From NCBI RefSeq assembly GCF_900141745.1, contig NZ_FSRM01000001.1, positions 2,480,001 to 2,544,000 on the forward strand: a stretch of DNA of 64,000 nt, in the 5' to 3' direction. Below are positions 28,072-37,698 of this stretch, piece after piece. The stretch comes from Paraburkholderia phenazinium (lineage in GTDB: Bacteria; Pseudomonadota; Gammaproteobacteria; Burkholderiales; Burkholderiaceae). The position numbers and the translations under genes were made by a program. Position 1 is the first letter of the stretch, and the number at the start of each line of letters is the position of its first letter. The notes below the pieces were generated by a model. The model did no database searches, had not been told where the DNA came from, and saw only the letters and a program-made list of their open reading frames with translations.

Positions 28072-28734
28072 TCAACGTGCCATGCCGGCGATCGACGCCA
28101 GCAGCCACCGGTCGATGGCGAACCACGCGAGCCCCGCTGCGACGCACGCAATGAGGACCCAGGCCAATGGCGAAAGGGCGCGGCGGCGCGTCCGGGACGG
28201 ATTCACCACCATGGGGCCGGCCAGATCCCGCGCGGCACCACCCGCGGCCCGCGTGAGACGCTCGTCGATCTCACGGATCAGCCTCATGTGTGCGTCGCCT
28301 CCGGCTGCGGCAAATCGACCCTTGAATCCGAGGCCGAGCACGGCGGCGAAGATGGCTAGCAGCGGCAATACTGGCCTTGGCTCGCGAAGACGCTGGCTGA
28401 TCCGCCGCAGCAGTTCCTCACCCGCATCGTTGCGCCCGAACGCGCGCACTTGCAGCGGTTCGCGTTCCCATGCATCGCGCGCGTCTGCACCGAGTCCATT
28501 GAGGGCCGCTTCATCGAGAAGGGCGCATTGAGCGTAGAGCGCATCATCGATCACGTCACGCGGCTGACCACGCCGCTGCAGTTCGTCGCTCAGACTGGCG
28601 AGCTGCGCGTCACAGTCTTTGCGCAGGATTTCCAGCGACGGCAGGTTACCGCTGCGCAGCTTCACGATGGTGCGTGCCGTGTCGCGCAGGGCAACGGGCA
28701 ACAGGTCGAGCGGAGGTGTTGTGGCGATCTTCAT
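28072..28734 (-). CDS. tssL: T6SS membrane protein TssL (DotU family), copy 2
   Basis: A 220-residue DotU-family protein. The helical domain has DVIDDALYAQCALLDEAAL near residue 63 and LLAIFAAVLGLGFKGRFAAA near 125; one membrane helix (LAWVLIACVAAGLAWFAI) lies near the C-terminus. It overlaps tssK by four bases and is followed by tssE. It differs clearly in sequence from the TssL at 22046-22741, so the two are old paralogues. It is the TssL that sits with tssK, and so the one most likely to pair with the full TssM. Confidence 0.92.
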   Translation of the reverse strand: MKIATTPPLDLLPVALRDTARTIVKLRSGNLPSLEILRKDCDAQLASLSDELQRRGQPRDVIDDALYAQCALLDEAALNGLGADARDAWEREPLQVRAFGRNDAGEELLRRISQRLREPRPVLPLLAIFAAVLGLGFKGRFAAAGGDAHMRLIREIDERLTRAAGGAARDLAGPMVVNPSRTRRRALSPLAWVLIACVAAGLAWFAIDRWLLASIAGMAR

Positions 28735-30077
28735 GACGGCAGCACCGCATAGACCTCAAGCTCGGCCTCGGGAATCGAGGCCGGCAGATAGATCTGGCAG
28801 ACCCGCGCGGCAATCATTCGCCCAAAGGCCGGGTCCGTGCTGTCCACCGCGAAATACTGGTTTTCGATGCGCACCGGGATCGCGGCCGGCAGGCGCGACA
28901 CGGGACGCAACGCGATGCCTGGCAGCGCGGAGTTGACAATGTGCTCGACCTCGTCGGGGGCCCCCATCTTGCAGAGCTCCGGTAGCCGCTCGAGAAGGGC
29001 ATGGGCGGGCATGGCGGCGCGTACCGACAGGTAATAGTCGGCGCCTTCGGTGAGCCGCTCGTCGTTGATGTGGCCAAGCCACGTTGAAGTGCGAAGGCGT
29101 TCGAGCGCAATGGGCACGACCCGCGATGGAATCACCGCATCCAGCAGCGCGCGGATCAGGGATTCGAGTTCCGCAAACACGGGTTCCGGTGCGGCATGGT
29201 CATAAGCGGGAATGGCCTGCAATGTTTCCGTGGTCGAGAAGGTGAGGAGCGATCCGGCGAGTCGCGCGAGCACCGCATACAGGCGCTCGGGATGTTGGTC
29301 GGGCGCCTGAGCGAGGCGCGCCAGTTCTGGCCATGTGCTGTTCACCGAATGCAGCAGCCAGAAAAGCGCGACGTCGGACACTGCGTAGTCTGCGATCTGG
29401 TCTGAGCGCTCCTTGCGGCGTACCGCGAGGCTCGCGCTCTTGGCTGTCAGGATCTCGGACAGGCGCCGCATGCGTTGCGTGAGCCGCGTGCTGGCCGACA
29501 GGAACAGACATGGAGGCACAAACGTCTCATCGGGTTCGAAGCGGCCCTGCGGCGTGCGCACGAGCCGCGCGAGCGGGCATGTGACATAGTCGTCCGTCTT
29601 CTCGAAATCGAACAGCAACGCCACGATCTGCCGTTCAACACTGATCTCCTCCTTTCCCTCGCCGTTGATGTCGACGACATGGAGGAATTCGCGGGTGACG
29701 CGCCTTGGCCGCGGGGGCTTCTCGCCCGGTTCCACGCAGTTGCCGCCCTGCGCATCGACGAGCGCCACGCCGGCGAGCACCGTGACCGCCTCGACGCCGG
29801 CCGGCACGTCGGCCAGGCTGCGCGCCGCGGGTAGCCAGTCAGCCGTTTCGCTATCGATGAGCGTGCCGTCGCGCAGACGCGCGCCCAGCCTCGCCAGCTG
29901 CAGCCGGTCGACGTTGAGCGCCTGCGTATCCAGCGCGACATGAATCACGCCCCACGCATCGGGGCTGGCCATACGGGCAGTCTGGTCATTGGCAAACTGT
30001 TCCCACAGTGCCTGCTGCTGGAAGTGCTGCGGCGTCATGAAAATGCCACGCGCCCACAGAGGTTTCGTTATCTTCAT
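28731..30077 (-). CDS. tssK: T6SS baseplate adaptor TssK
   Basis: A 448-residue TssK/VasE protein, normal family length. The N-terminus (PLWARGIFMTPQHFQQQALW) is diagnostic. TssK trimers connect the baseplate TssEFG wedge to the cytoplasmic part of TssL/TssM. Its ATGA stop/start overlap with tssL2 means the two are co-translated. The gap to the upstream tssC paralogue is 43 bases. Confidence 0.95.
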   Translation of the reverse strand: MKITKPLWARGIFMTPQHFQQQALWEQFANDQTARMASPDAWGVIHVALDTQALNVDRLQLARLGARLRDGTLIDSETADWLPAARSLADVPAGVEAVTVLAGVALVDAQGGNCVEPGEKPPRPRRVTREFLHVVDINGEGKEEISVERQIVALLFDFEKTDDYVTCPLARLVRTPQGRFEPDETFVPPCLFLSASTRLTQRMRRLSEILTAKSASLAVRRKERSDQIADYAVSDVALFWLLHSVNSTWPELARLAQAPDQHPERLYAVLARLAGSLLTFSTTETLQAIPAYDHAAPEPVFAELESLIRALLDAVIPSRVVPIALERLRTSTWLGHINDERLTEGADYYLSVRAAMPAHALLERLPELCKMGAPDEVEHIVNSALPGIALRPVSRLPAAIPVRIENQYFAVDSTDPAFGRMIAARVCQIYLPASIPEAELEVYAVLPS

Positions 30078-30120
30078 TGCTGGTGCTGGTCGGAATTCAG
30101 GTAAGGAGAGGGGACAACAT

Positions 30121-31512
30121 TCAACGTCTTGCCTTCGGCATCTGCGACATGAGTGCCAGGCTCACGTCCATACCCTCGATCTGGAAGTGCGGAACGATGA
30201 ACAGCTTGATGCGGAAGAAGCCCGGGTTGTCTTCGACGTCTTCCACCTCGACCCGGGCTTCGCGCAGCGGGTGGGACGCCTGCAGGTCGTCGCCCGGTGT
30301 CGTCATGACCGTCACGAGCCCCTTGATCCAGTTGTTCAGCTCGAGCTCGAGCAGTCTGCGATCCTTGGTGGTCCCGATGTTCTCGCGCTGGATCAGTTTC
30401 AGATAGTGCGCGATTCGAGAGAGCAGGAAGATGTACGGCAGGCGCGCGTTGATACGGCTGTTCGCTGCGGCATCACGCGTATCGAAAACGGCAGGCTTCT
30501 GCGTTGAATGGGCGGAATAGAAGCACACGTGATCGTGATTGCTGGTGTACGAAAGTGCAATGAGGCCACGCTCCGCGAATTCGAATTCGCGCGTTTCGGG
30601 AATCAGCGCGTCGGTTGCGATCTTGCCCAGATGCCCCGTATCGAGGTCATAGAGGTGCACTGACAGGTCCCGGATCAGACCGCCCGCCTGTGGGCCTCGG
30701 ATCTGCAGGCACCAGCCGTTACGCACGAAACTCCTGACCAGGTTCACGGCGAAGGCAAATGCCGCGTTTGCCCACAGAAAAGCGTCGCGGCCGCCGCCGC
30801 GCACGTCTTCGGTGTAGTTGAAACCCCGCACGGGATTCGTATCGGGCCCATACGGCAGGCGCGCGAGAAACCGGGGCAGCGTGAGTCCGACATAGCGCGC
30901 ATCCTCCGTTTCCCGAAACGCCTTCCACTTGAGGTAGGCCGCGCGTTCGAAGTAACCGGCGAGATCGCGTATGCCCGACACTTCCTCCATGGAGGAGCGG
31001 CCAAAGAAGGCCGGCGAGACCGCGCTGATGAATGGCATGTGCGCTGCAGCCGCCACCTTCGAAAGATTCCGCAGCAGCGCAATGTCCGGGGTGCCGGCGT
31101 CGAACTCATAGTTCGCGATGATGGCCGCGATGGGGTAGGCGCCGGGCGTGTCGTATTCCTGGGCATACGTGAGCTGGAACAGGCCGCTCTGGATCAGGTC
31201 GGGGGCGTCCTCAAAGTCCTCCCGCAAGGTCTCCTTCGAGACGTCGAGTACCTCGATGCACACGTTGCGGCGAAAGTCCGTGCGATCGACCAGAAACTGC
31301 AGGCCACGCCATGCGGATTCCAATGCCTGGAAAGCCGGGTGATGCAGGATGGCGTCGATCTGCCGGGCCAGCTTCCGGTCGATGATGGCGAGGTGGTGAT
31401 CAAGGCGAAGCGGATCCACACGCGCATGCGAGCCCGCCGGCGTTTGCGTAAATGGATCGGATGCTGCGGTCTTCATGTCTCGCTGCCTACTGCTTTGGAA
31501 GCTTGCGCTCAT
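30121..31512 (-). CDS. Second TssC (short form, ImpD-like)
   Basis: A 463-residue TssC paralogue. From DPLRLDHHLAIIDRKLARQI onward it aligns with the TssC at 24056 along the whole core with most residues identical or similar, including HMPFISAVSPAFFGRSSMEE, NGWCLQIRGPQAGGLIRDL and the shared block ANSRINARLPYIFLLSRIAH. The ~80-residue N-terminal extension of TssC, which in VipB helps interlock neighbouring sheath units, is missing and replaced by ~30 unrelated residues. An in-frame ATG at 31476 is an alternative start. First gene of its block, with tssK downstream. Paired ImpC/ImpD genes are known in other T6SS loci. Confidence 0.9.
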   Translation of the reverse strand: MSASFQSSRQRDMKTAASDPFTQTPAGSHARVDPLRLDHHLAIIDRKLARQIDAILHHPAFQALESAWRGLQFLVDRTDFRRNVCIEVLDVSKETLREDFEDAPDLIQSGLFQLTYAQEYDTPGAYPIAAIIANYEFDAGTPDIALLRNLSKVAAAAHMPFISAVSPAFFGRSSMEEVSGIRDLAGYFERAAYLKWKAFRETEDARYVGLTLPRFLARLPYGPDTNPVRGFNYTEDVRGGGRDAFLWANAAFAFAVNLVRSFVRNGWCLQIRGPQAGGLIRDLSVHLYDLDTGHLGKIATDALIPETREFEFAERGLIALSYTSNHDHVCFYSAHSTQKPAVFDTRDAAANSRINARLPYIFLLSRIAHYLKLIQRENIGTTKDRRLLELELNNWIKGLVTVMTTPGDDLQASHPLREARVEVEDVEDNPGFFRIKLFIVPHFQIEGMDVSLALMSQMPKARR

Positions 31513-31763
31513 CGTTCAGTTCTTGATCTGTCCAAGCATCGATTAGTCGAACATATTTAGCATGGCAGCCATCTCAGAAACAGACTAAATCTCAGTGATT
31601 GATTAAAAACAACAAACACCATCAGTTACCGCTTCCGACCCTTCACCAGCGGAATGAAGGCGGGTATCGTCTCCTCCCGAATGTGCATCGCTTGCGTGGC
31701 TGTATCTGTTTTTACGCATAGCAGTTGTCAAGTAGTGCTGATCAGGTGAGGAGTCGAAAAAAG
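31513..31763. promoter_or_regulatory. Divergent region between the tssC paralogue and vgrG
   Basis: About 250 bases without a gene. It must hold the promoters of the minus-strand tssC2-tssK operon and of vgrG. The part 31545-31640 is A/T-rich, but no promoter or operator could be picked with confidence. Confidence 0.4.
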
Positions 31764-34091
31764 ATGGCAAGCCTGTATGACGAAGCGAGAAGGTCTGTGT
31801 CCAGCGTAACGGCGCTTACAGGACGGCAGGCCTATTTTCTGGATGTGCCGGGCACCGTCAGCGCGGCACAACTGTCGGTCGTGTCATTCGATGCAACCGA
31901 GAAGATGGGCGAGCCGATTGAAGTTTGCATTGAACTGACCCATCCGCAACAGCTCGCACGTACCGACTACCTGAACCGCGATGCGGTCTTCACGATCGTG
32001 CCTGACGATAGTGCTCCGAAGAAGTTCTCGGGATACATCGAGCGATTCTCAACGATCCAGACCACGAAGGACTATACGAAGTACCGTGTCGTCTTGACGT
32101 CCCATTTTGGACGGCTTGCCGCGGTCACGACTACCCAGACCTATCAGCACCAGTCTACGCCCGACATTATCGAGTCGGTGATGCGCCGTCACGGCCTGAG
32201 GCCGGAGCAGTACTCGTTTCGCCTCAGGAACCAGTACCTCAAACATCTCTTCCGGTTTCAGTACAAGGTCGACGATCTGGCCTACGTGCGAATGCTGATG
32301 GAGAAGTCTGGCATCTACTGCTATGTAGTGGAGACGGAGTACGGCGACCAGGTGGTCTTTAGCGATGACATCGATCACTATCTCTATGACCCACGGCTGA
32401 TCGTGCCGTATCGTGAAGCGGCTGGCCTCGAAGCGGATGGAGTTGAGGCGGTGACGTCGCTCAAGACACACACGGTCACGGTGCCGCAGTCGTTCGTCGT
32501 TGCGGATTACAACCCCGAGCAGGCGTGGGAACGCTTTAAAGATAGCGCCAATGTCGCGCCGCAGGATCCGACGACCTACGGCCAGCCGTACATCTACGGG
32601 ACAAACCATCTCGACCAGCAGGGTGCGAAGTGGGAGGCGCAACTGCGCCACGAGGCGGCTATCGCGCGGCAGGTGGTATTCGAGGGCGAGAGCAACGTGC
32701 TGGCGCTGCGGTGCGGGCGCGTGCTGGAAACCGACGTTACGCTGCCCGACGCGCCCAAGGGTCAGGTGATCGTCGAGGTCACTCACAGCGGTGCGCGTGA
32801 AAAGCCCTACACCAACAGCTACAAGGCGATTCCTGCCGACCGGCGCTTCCGTTTGGAACTGAAACCGGAAACCTGGCCGAAAATTGCCGGAACGCTCAGT
32901 GCACGGGTTTGCAGTCCTGATAAATACAAATATGGCTATCTGACGTCTGCGGGCTATTACGTCGTCCGCTTCGACGTGGACTTTTCCGACTGGCCCAATG
33001 GCGGCGAGAGCGTGCCGCTGCGCCTGGCCAAACCGTTCGCGGGCAAGCTGCAGACGGGCATGCACTTCGTCGCGCTGGACAATGATGAAGCCGTGATCTC
33101 ATTTAGAGATGGCGATCCCGACAAGCCGGAAATCACGGCTTTCCATCACCATAGCCAGGCGCGCGATCTGGTGACAAACGATCGTCGCTGGTTGTCGCGC
33201 AACATGATACGTACGCAGAGCAACAACAAACTGCGGATGGAGGACTGGGCCGGTCAGGAGGGCATCAAGCTCAGCACGGAGCACTCAGGCAAGTCACAGC
33301 TCAACCTCGGCTATCTGGTGAACCCGAAGCTTGAGTACAGGGGTGAAGGCTATGAGCTCAGGACGTCAGGCTATGGCGTAAGCCGCGCGGGCAAGGGTCT
33401 GCACCTCACGGCGTACGATCGGCCGGACGCGAACGGCAAGCAGCTCGACATGCAGGAGACCATTGCGCAGATTGAAAGCGCACTGGCCACTGCAAAAGCA
33501 CTAGCGGCATCCGCCAGCGGCGCGAAAGCCGAGCCTGCCGACACCGACGCCCAGCAGCAGATGAAGGACGACTTCGATGGTTTGAAGAAGCCGGGTTTGC
33601 TCATGAGCACGCCAGCTTCGGCGGCACTTGTGACGGGACAGGGCGTTCAGTTCGCGGCGCAGGGCAGCATCAACACGGTAGCTGGGAAGAACGCCGATTT
33701 CAACGTGGTGAAGCGCTTCACTGTCGCCGCTGGTGACCTGATTTCGATGTTCGCCCAGAAGCTCGGCATCAAGATCTATGCCGCTAAAGGCCCTGTCGAG
33801 ATTCAGGCTCAGAGCGATGCGATGTCGCTGCTAGCCGATCAGGATGTATCGGTATCGAGCATCAACGGCACAGTCCGCGTCAGCGCGAAGAACGAACTCG
33901 TCCTCGAATGCGGCGGCGCGTTCATTCAGCTAAAGGACGGCAATGTGACGCTCGGTGGTCCCGCCGATCTGTTCTTCAAGGTCATCACGGTCCAGAAGAA
34001 GGGCGCGGCGTCGATGCAGATTTCATCAACGCTACCCGCGGCAAATGACCTCCCTGACCTGACCGGGCATGGCTCCAAGTTTTCCGGCTAA
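31764..34091 (+). CDS. vgrG: T6SS spike protein VgrG (TssI)
   Basis: A 775-residue VgrG. Residues ~30-480 are the gp27/gp44-like part (YFLDVPGTVSAAQLSVVSFD, RFQYKVDDLAYVRMLMEKSG with the usual late-control pattern, and DDIDHYLYDP), followed by the gp5-like OB and needle region and a C-terminal DUF2345 domain (TPASAALVTGQGVQFAAQGS, KNELVLECGGAFIQLKDG). There is no toxin domain fused at the end; the next gene, 17 bases on, is the likely cargo. Start at 31764 (MASLYDEARRS) follows GTGAGGAG; an upstream TTG at 31725 is less likely. Confidence 0.94.
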   Translation: MASLYDEARRSVSSVTALTGRQAYFLDVPGTVSAAQLSVVSFDATEKMGEPIEVCIELTHPQQLARTDYLNRDAVFTIVPDDSAPKKFSGYIERFSTIQTTKDYTKYRVVLTSHFGRLAAVTTTQTYQHQSTPDIIESVMRRHGLRPEQYSFRLRNQYLKHLFRFQYKVDDLAYVRMLMEKSGIYCYVVETEYGDQVVFSDDIDHYLYDPRLIVPYREAAGLEADGVEAVTSLKTHTVTVPQSFVVADYNPEQAWERFKDSANVAPQDPTTYGQPYIYGTNHLDQQGAKWEAQLRHEAAIARQVVFEGESNVLALRCGRVLETDVTLPDAPKGQVIVEVTHSGAREKPYTNSYKAIPADRRFRLELKPETWPKIAGTLSARVCSPDKYKYGYLTSAGYYVVRFDVDFSDWPNGGESVPLRLAKPFAGKLQTGMHFVALDNDEAVISFRDGDPDKPEITAFHHHSQARDLVTNDRRWLSRNMIRTQSNNKLRMEDWAGQEGIKLSTEHSGKSQLNLGYLVNPKLEYRGEGYELRTSGYGVSRAGKGLHLTAYDRPDANGKQLDMQETIAQIESALATAKALAASASGAKAEPADTDAQQQMKDDFDGLKKPGLLMSTPASAALVTGQGVQFAAQGSINTVAGKNADFNVVKRFTVAAGDLISMFAQKLGIKIYAAKGPVEIQAQSDAMSLLADQDVSVSSINGTVRVSAKNELVLECGGAFIQLKDGNVTLGGPADLFFKVITVQKKGAASMQISSTLPAANDLPDLTGHGSKFSG

Positions 34092-34108
34092 TCTCATTCG
34101 ATCTGCAA

Positions 34109-37015
34109 ATGGCCTCTCCACAAAACCATCCACCAGCGCCGCAGAACAATCCGGCGAGTGCACCGACTGCCACATCGCTGACCTGGCGTTATCCGTTTTC
34201 AGCGAAGGACGGCAAGGAAATCACTGACCCGCAGATTTTCTATGGTGCCTTAGGCGCGATGAGCGATGGCTTTTTTCCGCTTGGTGTAAATGGCTTTCCG
34301 CACGGCGGCGTTCACTTCGGCCCGGCTTCCGGGTCGCGCGTAGACCAGTCGAAGGGCGTGCGGGTTATCGCCAATGGAGATATCGTTGCCTACAAGCTCG
34401 ACGATACGTACCCGCATCTGCAATTCACGCAGACGCGGCACTGGGCTTTGTATTCGACAGGTTTTGTGCTGGTCCGGCACAAGATGACAATGCCTCCAGC
34501 ACCTGGAAGTTCCGCCCCGCAGCCGGAGGACGAGACGCTGACGTTCTTCAGCCTCTATATGCACATGGCGGATTGGAGCACTTATCTGGCGGACGACAAA
34601 CTTGACCGGCCGGGCTGGTGGCTTGGTGTGGACGCCTTTCGCATAAAGGCAAAAGACACGCAGATTGGCGGTGGCGCATCCGGGGCTTTCGTACTGACCG
34701 CGCCAATGCATGGCAAGAAAAAAGGCCAGTACGTTCAGGGGGAGCCGGTTGGCTTTCTGCCCGAAGGCAGCGAAGTCACGATCAGTGAAACGCGTGGATC
34801 GTGGGGGCACATCAAGGAGGTGACTTCGGGGGCTATGATTGCCGCCACCGGCGGGGCGGTTTTTGGTTCCGACGACTTGAACAATCCATGGACCCGACCG
34901 GACGATGATGTTGCTAGCCCAAATGCCGGCGAGAATTCCCATGTTCCTTCAGCACCGAAAACTGTACCGCTGACGCCGGAAGGGGATTGGGGGTGGATCA
35001 AGTTGCAAGATCAACGGTCCTTGAAGGAGCCGACGGGCGTTGGCACCGTGATTACTCCGCCCAAAGATCATCCTATCCATGTGGATGCGGGAGCATTGTT
35101 GGGGCAGCTTGGAGAGTACATCGATTACGAAACCTCAACGCCTCTGCCACCGGTCCCGAGTCGGCAGTTGTTGCATCTGGAGGTTTTCGCCGACGAAACG
35201 CTCAAGGCGTTCATTGAGAAAAGTCGCTCGCGGGTTGCAAATCTGCCTCCCAACGACAGTGGCCGAACCATCTTCGTTATACAGGCAGGTGCGAAGCTTG
35301 TGGCAAAGCCAATCGACCCCGACCTCAAACTCGGCGACGGGGTGCGGCTTGCCAAACTTACGCTTACCCCTGCGAGCCCGAAAAGTTGCCCTTGGGTACA
35401 GGTCCAGCCGTGGATTTCTGGTCCGTCAGGCCAAGCGCAGCAGTATCAAGGGGCGGTCTGGATTGCACGCTCGAACTTAAGCCGGCTCGATTCTCCGAAT
35501 GGATTGCCGGCTTGGAAGTCGTTTCCGTTGCAATTGAGCCAGGCCAGTTCACCGGTCAACTCCGATCTGGTGACGTACCCGCGTGCGGAATTGAATTCGC
35601 TCGGCGATGGAAACGTTGCGGTCGACGACAAGGGCGTATCCTGGTGGCGCCTCGAAGTCGCTACAGGTTCGGGGCAAGCGGCCACGGGTTGGGTTTGTGG
35701 CGGGAAGCAATCTGACGGTAGCGGAAATCAACCCGGCACCCGTTGGGAGAGTCCGTGGGCATGGCCGGGCTTTGAAATTGTGGACGCAACGGGGATCAAC
35801 CTCACCGATGCTTTCAAACGAAATCTCTCGGTCACCGGCTCGGCGAATCCGAAAGAACAGAAGGCATTCGCACCGTCCACTGCGGCCGTAGGCAACAGTG
35901 CTCTCCTGTCGAAGCTTGAGCAGACGGTAAGTCGTCTGCCGTCGCCTAATGGCACAAAAGATCAACAAGGCAAGGATGGCAGTGCAGTTGTGACTGCGGT
36001 CAAGTTGCGGCAGGCACTTGGGCGTCGGTGGCTGGCAAGCGATCTGGGACACGTCATCCTGAAATACGAGAGCGAATGGGGCGGAGGCACGAGCCGCTGG
36101 GAAGCACTCACGCCGCTCATGCGGAATGCGGCCGAGAACTGGAAGTGCGAGTTGGAGCGTATCAAAAAGCTCCAGTGGTGGGATTCAGTGAAGGGTAAGG
36201 TGGAAGAATTTCCCGCTAGCCCGGTGGTGAATCATATTCATCCGATGGCTTTGATTGGGAATTTTTCGCAAGGAACTTGCTCCTGTAATAAAGACATTAC
36301 TGAGGAAGAACTCGATTTACTCTTGCCGTCAGATGTCAAGTTGAAGGGGCTCTTTCATGCCGCTCACGATGCATCAGTGCATGGATTTGATAAAAACAAG
36401 TTTCTTGACATGTTGAATAAGTACATGCGCGAAAACGATATGATGACCTGCGTCAGAAAGGCTCATTTTCTGTCCCAAATGTCTCACGAATGCGATGGGC
36501 TGAGGACAAATGAGGAATATCGTAATAAAGACGGGTCGATCCCTTCTGGCTGGAATAATTATCACGGAGGCTCGAACTTCCACGGCCGTGGCTTAATTCA
36601 GCTCACTCATGATACAAATTACACTGCCTACGGAAATTTTGTCGGCGATACGACCATTGGCACGAATCCGGATAAGGTAAGTCATAGTATCGACCATACC
36701 ACCCACTCCGGATGTTGGTACTGGCGACATGGAAGTCATTGGGGTGATATCAACCCAAAGGCGGACAGGAATGACTTTTATGCCATTACGGTTGCGGTTA
36801 ATGGCGGATTCACTCATGTGGATGACCGATTTGTTGCCTTAAATAAACTGGCAAAAATGCTCGGGGCGGAAAAATGCGCGACGAATCCGGGACTGAAATT
36901 CAATGACTATCAGATGGAAAAGAGCTCTCTTTATGACAGTGATTTTTACAATAAAAATCCGAAACGTATCAAGGAAGCTGTGGAGGCAGTTGATGCCAAG
37001 AAATCGAAAATTTGA
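34109..37015 (+). CDS. VgrG-linked cell-wall effector with GH19-like domain
   Basis: A 968-residue protein with no signal peptide. Residues ~60-165 resemble an M23/LytM-type fold (GFPHGGVHFG, GVRVIANGDIVAYK, LYMHMADW), though the usual Asp ligand is not obvious. An SH3-like stretch is at ~205-235, with more beta-rich sequence to ~600. Residues ~740-930 match the GH19 chitinase/lysozyme-like family: KAHFLSQMSHE with the candidate catalytic Glu at 794, FHGRGLIQLTHDTNY at ~824-838 and ITVAVNGGFTHVDDRF. It is expected to cut peptidoglycan in rival cells after T6SS delivery. The 3' quarter is lower in GC than the 5' part. It follows vgrG by 17 bases. Confidence 0.82.
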   Translation: MASPQNHPPAPQNNPASAPTATSLTWRYPFSAKDGKEITDPQIFYGALGAMSDGFFPLGVNGFPHGGVHFGPASGSRVDQSKGVRVIANGDIVAYKLDDTYPHLQFTQTRHWALYSTGFVLVRHKMTMPPAPGSSAPQPEDETLTFFSLYMHMADWSTYLADDKLDRPGWWLGVDAFRIKAKDTQIGGGASGAFVLTAPMHGKKKGQYVQGEPVGFLPEGSEVTISETRGSWGHIKEVTSGAMIAATGGAVFGSDDLNNPWTRPDDDVASPNAGENSHVPSAPKTVPLTPEGDWGWIKLQDQRSLKEPTGVGTVITPPKDHPIHVDAGALLGQLGEYIDYETSTPLPPVPSRQLLHLEVFADETLKAFIEKSRSRVANLPPNDSGRTIFVIQAGAKLVAKPIDPDLKLGDGVRLAKLTLTPASPKSCPWVQVQPWISGPSGQAQQYQGAVWIARSNLSRLDSPNGLPAWKSFPLQLSQASSPVNSDLVTYPRAELNSLGDGNVAVDDKGVSWWRLEVATGSGQAATGWVCGGKQSDGSGNQPGTRWESPWAWPGFEIVDATGINLTDAFKRNLSVTGSANPKEQKAFAPSTAAVGNSALLSKLEQTVSRLPSPNGTKDQQGKDGSAVVTAVKLRQALGRRWLASDLGHVILKYESEWGGGTSRWEALTPLMRNAAENWKCELERIKKLQWWDSVKGKVEEFPASPVVNHIHPMALIGNFSQGTCSCNKDITEEELDLLLPSDVKLKGLFHAAHDASVHGFDKNKFLDMLNKYMRENDMMTCVRKAHFLSQMSHECDGLRTNEEYRNKDGSIPSGWNNYHGGSNFHGRGLIQLTHDTNYTAYGNFVGDTTIGTNPDKVSHSIDHTTHSGCWYWRHGSHWGDINPKADRNDFYAITVAVNGGFTHVDDRFVALNKLAKMLGAEKCATNPGLKFNDYQMEKSSLYDSDFYNKNPKRIKEAVEAVDAKKSKI

Positions 37016-37670
37016 TTTGGTAATGAGGTTTCTGTTCTCGCTTGCTGTTTTGATGTTCATAGCATCCAATGCTGCGAAAGCGGAATCGCTGAACGGAAAA
37101 TTTTTCAATGGACAGGCATATAGTGGCGAATATTCTATCGCGGAAAGCAGCAATGCGGACGGAATGCGGACGAATCCTGTGACCGTAAAATTGAATGTCG
37201 ATCGAGAGAAAGATCTATTGGTATATGTGTACGATGCAGACGACCTTCCTTCCGTAAAAGCAAGTGATATGGGTTTCTTGTCAATCGTTGTGAACTCAGG
37301 TGGAATGGAGGGTAGTATCACATATAACTACGTGGTACTGAATCATGGCGCGCTGGTATCAATTGGCATCGTTCAAACAATACTTCATCTGGGAAAAGTA
37401 GAAAGTATTGACGTGAAACCAAACAAGAATTTGGCAAAAGACGAAATCAACGAATTTGTGAGACAGATTATGAGGTTCAATCCTTCGGCCTTGTTTGAGC
37501 CCTTAAATGCATATTATGCGGCGACGTTGTTGCTTCTTGGTCAAGGAAGATTCCTAACGCCAGAGGACGATTTCAGGCTGTCGGCTCTATACAGGAACAA
37601 AGAAATATCCGCTGATCCGGTCTTGTTGCGTGCAATCAAAAGGGTAACCACTTCTGCTGCTCAAAGGTGA
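36993..37670 (+). CDS. Exported protein overlapping the effector; candidate immunity protein
   Basis: A 225-residue protein with a signal peptide (residues ~11-30, FLFSLAVLMFIASNAAKA). The start at 36993 has GGAGG six bases upstream and lies inside the effector gene, overlapping it by 23 bases; an alternative ATG is at 37023. No known domain was recognised; the mature part is mixed beta and helix with SGEYSIAESSNADG and a helical C-terminus. Overlap with the toxin gene and export to the periplasm, where a peptidoglycan hydrolase acts, point to immunity. Broken copies of this gene occur at 42600-42930 and 38633-38725. Confidence 0.75.
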   Translation: MPRNRKFDLVMRFLFSLAVLMFIASNAAKAESLNGKFFNGQAYSGEYSIAESSNADGMRTNPVTVKLNVDREKDLLVYVYDADDLPSVKASDMGFLSIVVNSGGMEGSITYNYVVLNHGALVSIGIVQTILHLGKVESIDVKPNKNLAKDEINEFVRQIMRFNPSALFEPLNAYYAATLLLLGQGRFLTPEDDFRLSALYRNKEISADPVLLRAIKRVTTSAAQR

Positions 37671-37698
37671 CGCGAACGTTCATGTCTCAAATGAGATC

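Noticed and set aside
27867..28154. Plus-strand frames opposite tssE and tssL2
   Set aside because: Shadows of well-identified minus-strand T6SS genes.
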